From Candidatus Methanosphaera massiliense (GTDB taxonomy: Archaea > Methanobacteriota > Methanobacteria > Methanobacteriales > Methanobacteriaceae): DNA of 64,000 nt. How positions within the stretch are numbered: position 1 is the first letter of the stretch; each line of letters begins with the position of its first letter. Made by a program: the position numbers and the translations under genes. The notes below the pieces were generated by a model. It was not told the origin of the DNA, made no database searches, and saw only the letters and a list, made by a program, of their open reading frames with translations. The stretch is taken from positions 1,158,501-1,222,500 of the forward strand of contig NZ_JARBXM010000001.1 in NCBI RefSeq assembly GCF_028890305.1, read 5' to 3'. Below, one piece after another: positions 29,399 to 39,348 of this stretch.

Positions 29399-29964
29399 TT
29401 TAATCACCTTCAATTTATTTGTTTTATTAATCTAATTATTTTTTTTATTTTCTTTTTTTATATCTTTTTTCTCTGATGATTTTCATAGTAATGTTTATAA
29501 TGAAGTTTAGCTATATATAATAATTAATAGATTCTCTGTGAGATGAAAGTAAACTAGTCTGTTTGACCATAAGTTTTTTTTACTTGGTTAGATTTGTTTT
29601 ATTTTCTGGTATAATAGGCTTTTATACTTGAGAATCAATTTTTAGGGGATTTATCTAACTTTTTAGGTAAATATATGTATTTGTAATAAAAGGATTAGTA
29701 GATTAAAAATAGAATCTAGTCGTAGTATGTATACTAGATTTAGTATGGATAGATAACACTTTAAATCATTATTACATGTTGACAGGTTGTAGTATTACTA
29801 GTTAGTAGTCTAATTAGTATATACTTGTCATATGGTTATTATAAAATTATTTAATGTTATTTTTTTACTATAACTATTTTAGTATTACTCATTTTTTATC
29901 TAATAACTCTTTTTTTTATAACTGCATTAACCTTAGTAATAAATTAGTAGGAGATTTAGACTTA
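29399..29964. other. 566-base divergent intergenic region with inverted repeats (MEMO1 to mvk)
   Basis: The longest unexplained spacer in the housekeeping half. It contains a perfect inverted repeat AATCTAGT (29713-29720) / ACTAGATT (29733-29740). There is also a looser pair near 29777-29833 (TGACAGGT and ACTTGTCA, one mismatch). An open frame runs through 29854-29964 into mvk but looks like leader rather than protein. It must hold two promoters; a small RNA is possible but I cannot assign one. Confidence 0.45.
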
Positions 29965-30930
29965 ATGAAAATCAGATCTTTTGCACCGGGAAAGGTTATA
30001 CTCTTTGGTGAGCATTCTGTTGTTCATGGTAGGCCTGCTATTGCTGTAGCAATCAGTGAGGGTGTGCAGGTAGAGTTAGTGCCACGTGATGATAACAGTA
30101 TCAAAGTCTGTGTTCCTAGTATTGATTATGAAATGAATACAGAATTGAATGAGGGAAAACTAGACTATGATGCAGCACATGGTAAAATGATTACTGACTA
30201 TATCTACGAGGTTATCAGCTTGTTTGAATTTGATAAGGGATTTGACTTAAATGTTGATATCAGAATGTATCTTGGTGTTGGTCTTGGTTCATCAGCAGCT
30301 GTAACAGTATCTACTCTTAAGGCTGTGTCAATCTATGCTGGAAAAGAGTATAGTAAGGAAGACATTGCAGATATAGCACGTGATGTTGAAGTTACAGTAC
30401 AGGGATCTGCTAGTCCTCTTGATACTTCTATGAGTACTTATGGTGGTATGATTTACATTGATGAGAATTCCGAACGTAACCGTGTGGAATGTAATTGTCA
30501 GTTACCATTAGTTGTAGTAAATAGTGGTATTAGTGCTAATACTGGTGTATTAGTTGAAAATGTCAGAAAAAGATATGAGAAGTATCCATTAATTGTAGGA
30601 GATATATTTTCTTCAATGGAGGCAGTTGCCAACACGGCTAGAAATGCATTTATAGAGGGTGACCTTGATGTTATCGGTGATTTAATGAATATAAATCAGG
30701 GCTTACTTGATTCATTAGGAGTTAATACTGATATCTTATCACAGATGGTTTATGATGCCAGACTATATGGTGCACAGGGTTCCAAACTCACAGGTAGTGG
30801 GGGAGGTGGCTGTATTATAGCTGTCTGCCCAGATAATATTGATGAAGTATATGATAAATTAAGCCAGAAGTATGCTACATTTAAGTGTGAAATATCTGAT
30901 GAAGGTGTTCACGCAGAAATTATTGAATAA
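29965..30930 (+). CDS. mvk: Mevalonate kinase
   Basis: GHMP-family kinase making 5-phosphomevalonate for isoprenoid lipids. The 321-residue protein starts MKIRSFAPGKVILFGEHSVV, has the ATP loop YLGVGLGSSAAVTVSTLKAV and the C-terminal KLTGSGGGGCIIAV. ATG 29965 follows TAGGAG (29949-29953) and matches the family N-terminus; the in-frame ATG at 29854 would add 37 unrelated residues. The next gene, ipk, begins 42 bases after the stop. Confidence 0.95.
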   Translation: MKIRSFAPGKVILFGEHSVVHGRPAIAVAISEGVQVELVPRDDNSIKVCVPSIDYEMNTELNEGKLDYDAAHGKMITDYIYEVISLFEFDKGFDLNVDIRMYLGVGLGSSAAVTVSTLKAVSIYAGKEYSKEDIADIARDVEVTVQGSASPLDTSMSTYGGMIYIDENSERNRVECNCQLPLVVVNSGISANTGVLVENVRKRYEKYPLIVGDIFSSMEAVANTARNAFIEGDLDVIGDLMNINQGLLDSLGVNTDILSQMVYDARLYGAQGSKLTGSGGGGCIIAVCPDNIDEVYDKLSQKYATFKCEISDEGVHAEIIE

Positions 30931-30972
30931 ATAAACACTTTAATAAAAATATTAATCGGATAAGTAGTAATT

Positions 30973-31761
30973 ATGATTATAATAAAGATTGGTGGTAGTG
31001 CATTAACAGTAAAAGATGCTGATAAGCCTACCCTAGATGAAGATAACCTTGAAAGAATTGCAGGAGAACTATCAGCATACAATGATGATATGATAATAGT
31101 TCATGGTGCAGGCTCATATGGCCATATATATGCAAAGAAGTATGGAATAGGAGATGTAATTTCTAACGTTAACGACCATTTATATAAACTGGAGGGAGTA
31201 TGCAGAACACAGGCATCAGTACAACTACTAAACTACATGGTCTGTGAAAAATTACAGGAAAAAGGAATTCCAGCAATAGGAATGAAGCCGTCAGCATACA
31301 TGACTACAAACAATAAAAGAATAGACATGTGTGACACAGGGCTGATAAGAAAATACTTGGATAATGGCTTTGTACCTGTACTATACGGCGATGCAGTACT
31401 GGATAATAATGATTACATGAAGTATGCAATAATATCCGGAGATCAGATAATAACATATCTGGCCGAGGATTTAAATGCAGATAGAGTAATACTCTCCTCA
31501 GATGTTGATGGAATATACACTGATAATCCAAAAACTAATCCTGATGCAGAACTATTAGAGGTAGTAACAAGAGACACTGATTTAAAAACAACAGAGAATG
31601 AAAATCAGGCAGATGTCACTGGTGGAATGTATGGAAAAATAAGGGAACTGCTAGACTTGGCAGATCATGGTATAGAATCCCTGATAATAAATGCTGATAA
31701 GCCAGGAAACATACGTCTGGCAGTGTCAGGACAGAAAGTTAAAGGAACACTTATCAAGTAA
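30973..31761 (+). CDS. ipk: Isopentenyl phosphate kinase
   Basis: Amino-acid-kinase-fold enzyme that phosphorylates isopentenyl phosphate to isopentenyl diphosphate in the archaeal mevalonate route. The 262 residues show IIIKIGGSALTVKDADKPTL, the catalytic-histidine segment VHGAGSYGHIYAKKYGI, and SSDVDGIYTDNPKTNPDAEL with TGGMYGKIRELLDLA. It sits between mvk and fni, as in Methanothermobacter. Confidence 0.94.
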   Translation: MIIIKIGGSALTVKDADKPTLDEDNLERIAGELSAYNDDMIIVHGAGSYGHIYAKKYGIGDVISNVNDHLYKLEGVCRTQASVQLLNYMVCEKLQEKGIPAIGMKPSAYMTTNNKRIDMCDTGLIRKYLDNGFVPVLYGDAVLDNNDYMKYAIISGDQIITYLAEDLNADRVILSSDVDGIYTDNPKTNPDAELLEVVTRDTDLKTTENENQADVTGGMYGKIRELLDLADHGIESLIINADKPGNIRLAVSGQKVKGTLIK

Positions 31762-31830
31762 AATAATGAATCTAATCATATAAATACTCATTAGAATTAT
31801 TGAATAAAGAAAACGGAGGTCAGAAACAAT

Positions 31831-32880
31831 ATGATATCAGACAGGAAACTAGAACACCTAGAAATCTGTAAGAATTATGATGTAGAACATCATGAAACAA
31901 CAGGATTTGAAGATATTAGCCTAATACATAGGTCTCTACCAGAAGTAGACTATGATAAAATAGATACTACTGTAAAGTTTCTAGATAAAAAAATGGACTC
32001 GCCATTAATTATATCTGCAATAACTGGTGGTCACCCTGAAAGTACTAAGATTAATGAGAAACTAGCATTAGCAGTGGAAAATACTAATATTGCAATGGGT
32101 GTTGGAAGTCAGCGTGCAGGTATAACAAATCCTGAACTAAAAGATACTTTCACAGTTGTAAGAGATAATGCACCAAATGCAGTGATAATAGGAAATATTG
32201 GTGCACCACAAGTAGAATATGCACCCGATGCAATAGCAATGCTGGATACTGATGCACTAGCAATACATCTTAACCCTCTACAGGAAATCATACAGCCCGA
32301 GGGAGACAGAAACGCAGTAGGCTACATTGAAAACATAAAGAAAATCTGTGAAACAACAGACATACCTATAATAGCCAAGGAAACAGGTGCAGGTATAAGT
32401 ATTGATGATGCTAAAATACTAGAAAAGATAGGTATTGACATAATAGATGTAGAAGGTGTAGGCGGAACAAGCTGGGCAGCAGTTGAAACATACCGTGCAG
32501 ATAATTCAAGCCTAGGAAATCTCTTCTGGGATTGGGGTATATCCACAGCAGTAAGTACAGTAGGTGTACTTGAATCAACAAATCTACCAGTAATATCATC
32601 TGGTGGAATACGTAATGGACTAGAAGCAGCAAAAGCCATAGCACTAGGAGCATCATGTGTAGGTATGGCATTGCCATTCTTGAAACATGCATATCTAGGA
32701 CATACATTCATAGAAGAAAAAATAGAACAGTTCACAAGAGAACTAAAAACAGCAATGTTCCTTGTAGGAGCACAGAATATAGAGGAACTACAAGAGAAAA
32801 AGCTTGTGATAACTGGAAAAACCAGAGAAATATTAAATGAAATGAACATAGACACAAAAAAATATGCAAGGAGGATATAA
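31831..32880 (+). CDS. fni: Isopentenyl-diphosphate delta-isomerase, type 2
   Basis: FMN-dependent isomerase producing dimethylallyl diphosphate. The 349-residue protein has a TIM-barrel pattern: [53 protein letters not shown], and the phosphate-binding [29 protein letters not shown] precedes the ATG. The stop lies one base before the TTG start of RNase J. Confidence 0.95.
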   Translation: MISDRKLEHLEICKNYDVEHHETTGFEDISLIHRSLPEVDYDKIDTTVKFLDKKMDSPLIISAITGGHPESTKINEKLALAVENTNIAMGVGSQRAGITNPELKDTFTVVRDNAPNAVIIGNIGAPQVEYAPDAIAMLDTDALAIHLNPLQEIIQPEGDRNAVGYIENIKKICETTDIPIIAKETGAGISIDDAKILEKIGIDIIDVEGVGGTSWAAVETYRADNSSLGNLFWDWGISTAVSTVGVLESTNLPVISSGGIRNGLEAAKAIALGASCVGMALPFLKHAYLGHTFIEEKIEQFTRELKTAMFLVGAQNIEELQEKKLVITGKTREILNEMNIDTKKYARRI

Positions 32881-32881
32881 T

Positions 32882-34225
32882 TTGACAATAGAAGTTATCG
32901 CAGTCGGAGGATATGAGGAAATAGGAAAAAACATGACTGCAGTAAAAGTAAATGATGACGTAGTAATATTCGATATGGGAATACACTTAGACAGATTACA
33001 CATACATGAAGATACGGATATAGCCAGAATGCATAGTCTGGATCTAATTGAAAGAGGAGTAATACCTGACGATACTCTAATGAGAGAAGTAGATGGTAAA
33101 GTAAGAGCAATAGTATGTACCCACGGTCACCTCGACCACATAGGAGCAATAGCAAAACTAGCACACAGATACGAAGCACCAATCATTGCAACACCATATA
33201 CACTAGCATTAATAGAGAAAACAATCAAAAGTGAACGTAAATTCAAAGTAAACAATCCTCTAAAAACATTAAATCCTGGAGAAAAACTACAAATATCACC
33301 AAACATAACACTGGAATTTGTAAGAACAACACACAGTATACCACAGACAATAACAGCAGCATTACACACACCAGAAGGTGTAGTAATATATGCTAACGAC
33401 TTTAAATTTGACAACCATCAAATGGTATCACCACCACCTGACTACAGAAGATTCAGAGAACTAGGAAAGAAGGGTGTAAAAGCAGTAATCCTAGATACAA
33501 CCAATGTTAAAGAAAAACAGGAAGGAAAAACACACTCCGAGAAAATTGCAAGAGATTTATTAAAAGATGTTCTAAAAGGACCACTAGAAGAAAGAAAAGG
33601 ACTTATAGTAACAACATTCTCCAGTCACATTGAAAGAATCCAGGCAATAACCAAGATTGCAGAAAGAAGCAGAAGAAAAATAATGATTTTAGGTCGTTCA
33701 ATGGAGAGATACTGTTCACTAGCAGAATCAATGGGAATACTAAACTTACCACGTAATGTAAGCTTATACGGTAATTTCAAATCTATTAATAAAGCATTAG
33801 CAAGAGCAAATGATAACCGTTCTAAGTACATGCTAATAGTTACTGGTCACCAGGGAGAACCAGATGCACTACTACCAAGAATAGCTAATAACAAAACCAA
33901 CTTTGAAATTAGGCCAGGGGATAATGTTATATTTTCAGCTTCAACTATACCTAATCCAATAAACCTTGCTAACCGTGACTTACTAAACAGAAGACTTAAA
34001 GAAAGAGGAGCAAGAATATATAATAATATACATGTTTCTGGACACGCAGGACCAGAAGATTTAAGAGACTTTATTAGAATGTTAAAACCACAACACTTAA
34101 TTCCTGCACACGGAGACCTAAGCCACTTAGCAGCATTTGTAGAGTTAGCTGAGGAAGAAGGATATAAGTTAGGAAATGATGTACACATACTAAGAAATGG
34201 ACAAGCTCAAGTATTTAACAGGTGA
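32882..34225 (+). CDS. rnj: Archaeal ribonuclease J (beta-CASP)
   Basis: 5'-3' exoribonuclease of the metallo-beta-lactamase/beta-CASP family. The 447 residues contain VGGYEEIGKNMTAV, the zinc motif CTHGHLDHIGAI, FVRTTHSIPQT, VIYANDFKFD, the beta-CASP segment, and VSGHAGPEDLRDFIRMLKP with PAHGDLSHL at the end. The start is TTG at 32882, five bases after the strong AAGGAGGAT site that overlaps the end of fni. Its place between fni and idsA is conserved in Methanobacteriales. Confidence 0.94.
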   Translation: MTIEVIAVGGYEEIGKNMTAVKVNDDVVIFDMGIHLDRLHIHEDTDIARMHSLDLIERGVIPDDTLMREVDGKVRAIVCTHGHLDHIGAIAKLAHRYEAPIIATPYTLALIEKTIKSERKFKVNNPLKTLNPGEKLQISPNITLEFVRTTHSIPQTITAALHTPEGVVIYANDFKFDNHQMVSPPPDYRRFRELGKKGVKAVILDTTNVKEKQEGKTHSEKIARDLLKDVLKGPLEERKGLIVTTFSSHIERIQAITKIAERSRRKIMILGRSMERYCSLAESMGILNLPRNVSLYGNFKSINKALARANDNRSKYMLIVTGHQGEPDALLPRIANNKTNFEIRPGDNVIFSASTIPNPINLANRDLLNRRLKERGARIYNNIHVSGHAGPEDLRDFIRMLKPQHLIPAHGDLSHLAAFVELAEEEGYKLGNDVHILRNGQAQVFNR

Positions 34226-34231
34226 TTAAAA

Positions 34232-35215
34232 ATGGAAGTTACAGATATATTAAAAGCATATTCTGAAGAAGTAGATAAGGAAATAGAACAAGCACTAAGT
34301 ACATTAGAACCAGAGGATTTAAAAGATTCCTCTGCACATCTAATAAAAGCAGGTGGAAAAAAATTTAGACCAGCACTAGCAGTACTAAGCTGTCAGGCAG
34401 TAGGCGGATCAACAGAAAAAGCATACAAAACAGCTGCAGCACTGGAACTAGTACATACCTTCAGCCTAATACATGATGATATCATGGATAATGATGATAC
34501 AAGAAGAGGCATGAAAGCAGTGCATAAAGTATGGGGAGAACCACTAGCAATACTAGCAGGAGACACACTATTTGCAAAAGCATATGAAACAATCATCAAA
34601 ACAGCTGATGAAAACATAGCATATGAAAGAGTAATAGATGCTCTAAGAGTACTAGTAGACTCATGTATAAAAATATGTGAAGGACAGGCACTGGACATGG
34701 CATTCGAGGACACCTACGAGGTAACAAAAGATGCATACATGAACATGATATACAAAAAAACAGGTGCTCTTATAACAGCAGCAACAACAGCAGGTGCAAT
34801 TATTGGTGGAGCAACATCTGCACAGATTGAAGCACTAAGAAGCTATGGTAAAAATGTAGGATTAGCATTCCAAATACAGGATGACTACATAGACCTTACA
34901 GGTGATGAATCTATTGGTAAACCAGTAGGAAGTGACCTGGTAGAAGGTAAAAAAACATTAATGGTAGTATATGCACTGGAAAAAGCAAGTAAAGAAGATC
35001 ATGATAGACTCATAGAATTACTAGAGGCACATGAAGAAGAAATTATCCCTGAAGCAATGGATATACTAAACAAGTATGGTGCAATAAATTATGCAAGAAG
35101 TGTAGCATATGATTGTGTAATAGAGGCAAAACAATCCCTTGCTATCATACCCGATTCAGATGCAAAAGATGCATTATTCAAACTAGCAGACTTTGTATTT
35201 AGTAGAAAAGCATAG
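34232..35215 (+). CDS. idsA: Short-chain isoprenyl (geranylgeranyl/farnesyl) diphosphate synthase
   Basis: Prenyltransferase building the C20 chains of archaeal lipids. The 327 residues hold the two aspartate-rich motifs [13 protein letters not shown] (about 90) and [13 protein letters not shown] (about 225), plus [19 protein letters not shown]. It begins 6 bases after RNase J, closing the mvk-ipk-fni-rnj-idsA operon. Confidence 0.95.
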   Translation: MEVTDILKAYSEEVDKEIEQALSTLEPEDLKDSSAHLIKAGGKKFRPALAVLSCQAVGGSTEKAYKTAAALELVHTFSLIHDDIMDNDDTRRGMKAVHKVWGEPLAILAGDTLFAKAYETIIKTADENIAYERVIDALRVLVDSCIKICEGQALDMAFEDTYEVTKDAYMNMIYKKTGALITAATTAGAIIGGATSAQIEALRSYGKNVGLAFQIQDDYIDLTGDESIGKPVGSDLVEGKKTLMVVYALEKASKEDHDRLIELLEAHEEEIIPEAMDILNKYGAINYARSVAYDCVIEAKQSLAIIPDSDAKDALFKLADFVFSRKA

Positions 35216-35369
35216 AATAACCATCAACATAATCATCACCCCTCTTTTTTATAACCTTTTTTAGAATATTATTTTAATTATCTGTCTATCCATTTTTCAT
35301 AATTATTTATCAAAAAATATTTAAGAAAAAAAATTATAATATCACATAACTAAGTTAGGAGAATAAATT

Positions 35370-35885
35370 ATGTTAGATGAAAAAATGGAACAAGCATTAA
35401 ATGATCAACTAAACGCAGAAATGGCATCAGGATATTTATACCTTTCTATGGCAACATATCTTGAAGATAAAGAATTACCTGGATTTGCAAACTCACTAAG
35501 AGTTCATGCGGAAGAAGAATTAGAACATGCAATGAAATTCTATGATTACATTCTAAGAAAAGATGGAAGTGTAGTATTACAGGCAATTGACACTCCAAAA
35601 AGAGAATGGGATACCATAGTAGACATATACAAGGAAATCTTAGAACACGAAGAATTAGTGACTTCTCTCATACATGAACTAGTGGATTTAAGTATTGAAT
35701 TAAAAGACCATGCAACAAATCAATTCCTACAATGGTTTGTAGAGGAACAAGTTGAAGAAGAAGAACTTGCACATGATGATTTAAGAAAAGTTAAAATGTC
35801 TGTTGATTCACCACAACTATTATACTTATTAGATGAAGAATATGGACAAGTGACTAATAACTCTGAAAATGCTAGTGAAGAATAA
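35370..35885 (+). CDS. Ferritin (FtnA type)
   Basis: Iron-storage and ferroxidase protein of 171 residues. The four-helix bundle has ferroxidase-centre glutamates in NAEMASGYLYLSMATYLEDK and the EELEHAMKFYDYI helix, and the QLEEEE-like block as VEEQVEEEELAHDDLRKV. A GGAGAATAA site precedes the ATG. In a strict anaerobe it would detoxify iron and oxygen. It is transcribed alone. Confidence 0.92.
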   Translation: MLDEKMEQALNDQLNAEMASGYLYLSMATYLEDKELPGFANSLRVHAEEELEHAMKFYDYILRKDGSVVLQAIDTPKREWDTIVDIYKEILEHEELVTSLIHELVDLSIELKDHATNQFLQWFVEEQVEEEELAHDDLRKVKMSVDSPQLLYLLDEEYGQVTNNSENASEE

Positions 35886-36137
35886 TCATATATAGTAACT
35901 GATTATTCAATAATCACTCACTTCAACTCACCCCCTAAACCCTTTTTTTCATATAACCTTCTTAATTTTATAATAAAGCATTCTATACAAGCTCTCTTTT
36001 CATGATAAAATTTAACAAGTATTTTTGATATTATTTAAAAATCACTAGATAATATTATAAATATCTTTTAATAAACCTAATACTTGATTAATTAATTCTT
36101 AATATCCATATGACAATAATATGGATATACATAGTTA

Positions 36138-39032
36138 ATGGAGGAATATTTTATTTATAATAAGAAAACAATCTTATTAGCTTCATTATTTATAGTATTT
36201 ATAATAGCATCTATGGGCGTATTATCAGCTGCAGATACTAACAATACACATACAAATACACATATAGATAAAAAATTAGTAAATACAACAGATAACACAA
36301 ATACTGAAGTTAACAAGATACAATCTAAAAATAAAATAAACATACAAAAAGATAAGATAAAAAATATTAAATCTGAGAATACAATCACAGCTAACACAAG
36401 TTCCACAACAACAAAAAAAGATGCAAACATAACACTAGATAACTACACTGCAAAAACTAACAGTAACATAACAATATCTCCAAACATATCCTCTGATGTT
36501 ACAGGAAATGTTGTTTACAAATTAAATGGTAAAACAATCAGCCCAAAAATCAGTATAACCAATGGTACAGCAGTATATAATTATAAAATACCAATGTACA
36601 CTGCAAATAAATACAATCTGACAATGGTATACAGCGGTAATGATGTATATCAACCAGCAACTGTCACATCAGAACTAACATTAACAAAGCTTAATACAAA
36701 TGTAAAAGTAACAACAACCACAGCAAAACAATCAAAAACAACACAAATTCATGCAATAGTTACAGATGAAAACGGGTTACCAGTAAACAATACAAAAGTA
36801 GTATTTAAGGTAAATGGTAAAACATTAGGACAGAACACTACAATAAACGGTTTAGTAGACTACTACTATAACTTTAACAATCAATACACAAACACATCCT
36901 ATAAATTAGAAGTAACATCCGGTGAAAACAATTACTACAATACATCAAAATCAACAACTAATTTAAAAATAGTACAAAACACTAAGACAACAATAAAACC
37001 TATTAAATCAGAGACAGGTAAAGTAGTTACATTTAACAGCACTGTAAAAGATATGAATGGTAGAAATGTAAATACTGGAATTGTTCAGTTTAAGTTAAAT
37101 GGTAAAACTATGGGAAATGCTACTGTCAGAAATGGTGTAGCAGTACTATCTAACAGAATAGATTTATTAAATGCAGGTGTATATAAAATAACAGCCACCT
37201 ATCTTAACAATAACAACTACCAGACTAGTACTGGTACAAATAACATTACATTAAGTAAGATAGCTACAAAGACAAGTGCATCTAAATTTAATATTACCAT
37301 AGATCAGTCAGGTAATATTACAATCACTACATTAGACCATTATAATAAACCAGTTACTAAAGGTACAGTATATGTAGAAATTGATAAGAAGAATTGGGGT
37401 AACCATACTTTAAGAAATGGTACCTATAAATTTACTTGCAAGTTACCGTACCGGTACTCTAATACTAACACGTCAATAAAAGTATTATACTATGAGAATG
37501 GTGTATATAAATCATCAACTTATAATGGAAGATTAACAATTAATCCACTAAAAGTTGTATATGTAGGACCAAAAGGTAGTGATAGTAACAGCGGACGAAT
37601 AGGATATCCATTCAAAACAATAAAATATGCAGTAGCACACGTAGCAAACAATGGAGTAGTATACGTATTGCCAGGCGTATACAAAGAAACAGGAATATTA
37701 GTAAAAAACTCAATGAACATAACAGGACTAACAAAAAATCCTAATAATGTAGTAATATCTGGAAATAACACTAAATGGCATTTAATGAACATAACCTCAG
37801 CTAACAATACAGTAATTATAAGTAACATGGCATTTAAAAATGCTACAGTAACAAAAACCGGTGATGGAGTAATAACATCTAAAGGAGTATTATCAGTAAA
37901 TAATTGTATATTTGATAATGATAAAAGTAATGCAATAAGAGCTGCATCTGCTATATACTCCGAGGGATACCTATACATAATAAATTCAACAATATCAAAC
38001 AACAAAGTATACAAAACAGCATCATCAGCAATAATCAACATAAACAATGAAGTAATACTAAACAAGGTAAACTTCAATAATAACCAGGCATATGGTAACA
38101 ATCCGGGAAGTCCAGCATTATACTTATTTAATACGAACAGTACAATATACGGATCTAAATTCATAAATAACAAAGCAAACGGTGCAAATGCAACTGGTGG
38201 AGCAGTAAAATTAGCATATGGAAATGCAACATTCAACAAAGTAACATTCACAAACAACATAGCAACAGGAACAGGCCTTGTAGTAGGAGGAGCAATAGCA
38301 AACCTAAATGCAAGATTAATCATACTAAACTCATCAATAACAAACAATACAGCACAAAACACTAAAAACATAGCATACGGTGGAGCATTATTCAACCAAA
38401 ACTCAATACTGCTCATAATAAATACAACATTTTCACTAAATAAGATAACCGGACAAAGTGGTTCAGGCGGAGCAGTATATGGATATGATACATTTTCATC
38501 TATTGTAAACTCAAGATTCACATACAACAAAATAACAGCAAAGACAAAAGATGCACTAGGTGGAGCAATAAGCATATACACAGGAACAATAAACGCACAA
38601 AACAATACATTCAACAGAAACACAATAACTGGTAACATAACTTATGGAGCAGGAATATACTTCATAGGAAGCACATTCAACATGTCCAAAAACACATTCA
38701 CAAACAACAATGCACAAGCAAAATCAGCATCAGCAGGAGGAGCAATATTCACCTATGGAAATACAACAATAACAAAATCCAACTTCCAGTCAAACAAAGC
38801 AACAGGAAGAGCAAATGGTGGAGGAGCAATAGCAAACATTGGAAACCTAACAGTACATACAACAAACATAATAAACAATGTAGCATCAGCAGCAGGTAGT
38901 GCAATGTCAAATGGTGGAACAATAAAATCAATAACTGGAAACTACTGGGGATCAAGAAGTCCATCATGGAAAAAACTATTATACAGAATCAGTAAACCAT
39001 CCAGCTACTCAAAAACAAAAATAAATAATTAA
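36138..39032 (+). CDS. Adhesin-like surface protein with Ig-like repeats and beta-helix domain
   Basis: A 964-residue secreted or surface protein. An N-terminal signal or anchor segment (about 10-32, TILLASLFIVFIIASMGVLS followed by AAD) leads into a Thr/Asn-rich linker. About four Ig-like Big-type repeats of roughly 90 residues follow (about 95-470, each with a variant of VxFKLNGKTxGNxTxxNGxA). A right-handed beta-helix starts near 475 (VYVGPKGSDSNSGRIGYPFK) and runs to the end with repeated NNTFxNN and GGAI turns. No C-terminal anchor is visible. GGAGG overlaps the ATG itself, so the true start may be the ATT at 36153. Confidence 0.88.
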   Translation: MEEYFIYNKKTILLASLFIVFIIASMGVLSAADTNNTHTNTHIDKKLVNTTDNTNTEVNKIQSKNKINIQKDKIKNIKSENTITANTSSTTTKKDANITLDNYTAKTNSNITISPNISSDVTGNVVYKLNGKTISPKISITNGTAVYNYKIPMYTANKYNLTMVYSGNDVYQPATVTSELTLTKLNTNVKVTTTTAKQSKTTQIHAIVTDENGLPVNNTKVVFKVNGKTLGQNTTINGLVDYYYNFNNQYTNTSYKLEVTSGENNYYNTSKSTTNLKIVQNTKTTIKPIKSETGKVVTFNSTVKDMNGRNVNTGIVQFKLNGKTMGNATVRNGVAVLSNRIDLLNAGVYKITATYLNNNNYQTSTGTNNITLSKIATKTSASKFNITIDQSGNITITTLDHYNKPVTKGTVYVEIDKKNWGNHTLRNGTYKFTCKLPYRYSNTNTSIKVLYYENGVYKSSTYNGRLTINPLKVVYVGPKGSDSNSGRIGYPFKTIKYAVAHVANNGVVYVLPGVYKETGILVKNSMNITGLTKNPNNVVISGNNTKWHLMNITSANNTVIISNMAFKNATVTKTGDGVITSKGVLSVNNCIFDNDKSNAIRAASAIYSEGYLYIINSTISNNKVYKTASSAIININNEVILNKVNFNNNQAYGNNPGSPALYLFNTNSTIYGSKFINNKANGANATGGAVKLAYGNATFNKVTFTNNIATGTGLVVGGAIANLNARLIILNSSITNNTAQNTKNIAYGGALFNQNSILLIINTTFSLNKITGQSGSGGAVYGYDTFSSIVNSRFTYNKITAKTKDALGGAISIYTGTINAQNNTFNRNTITGNITYGAGIYFIGSTFNMSKNTFTNNNAQAKSASAGGAIFTYGNTTITKSNFQSNKATGRANGGGAIANIGNLTVHTTNIINNVASAAGSAMSNGGTIKSITGNYWGSRSPSWKKLLYRISKPSSYSKTKINN

Positions 39033-39348
39033 AATGAATATATTTATTTAACTTAACCTCCTCCTATTCATTTTTTGAATTAATTTAATAATTCGATCTT
39101 AATCATAAATCATCCTATTTTTTTTAAATATATTGAAAAATAATTTCTCACATTTTCTCGTAATTAATAATTCTTTAGAATAAAATCTATTTCTATCCAT
39201 CTTGATAATCCTTTCAGAATAATAAGCGGTATTGTAATTTATTAATTCTAACGGGTAATTGAGAACTTTTCTCTTCATATTTAGAATAATGTTATAAATA
39301 GTGTTTAATATAATTAATAAATAAAAATTTAGTTTATAGGTGATTAGA
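39033..39348. other. 316-base intergenic region after the adhesin-like gene
   Basis: AT-rich. A minus-strand frame of about 58 codons (39099-39278 region) starts with a basic sequence, but no ribosome-binding site or family match supports it. The rest probably holds the adhesin terminator (T-rich stretches near 39069 and 39119) and the promoter of the marker-8 gene (TTATAAATA at about 39293). Confidence 0.45.

Noticed and set aside
29470-29560. C/D box small RNA suggested by TGATGA near 29475
   Set aside because: No D box (CTGA) at suitable distance and no terminal stem, so the match is probably chance in AT-rich DNA.
29854-29964. N-terminal extension of mevalonate kinase from the in-frame ATG at 29854
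   Set aside because: The 37 extra residues have no family counterpart, and GGAG lies just ahead of the ATG at 29965, which gives the normal N-terminus.
37520-38638. Long minus-strand open frame (372 codons) inside the adhesin-like gene
   Set aside because: It is the reverse-strand shadow of repetitive Asn/Thr-rich codons; the plus-strand protein has a signal segment and clear domains.
36900-39032. Repeated short motifs in the adhesin-like gene considered as a possible CRISPR or tandem DNA repeat array
   Set aside because: The repeats are protein-level (NNTF, GGAI, LNGKT turns) with variable DNA and no constant spacer structure.
39099-39278. Minus-strand open frame of about 58 codons between the adhesin-like gene and marker protein 8
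   Set aside because: It has a basic sequence but no ribosome-binding site, no recognised family, and it overlaps the promoter region of the next gene. I kept it as intergenic.
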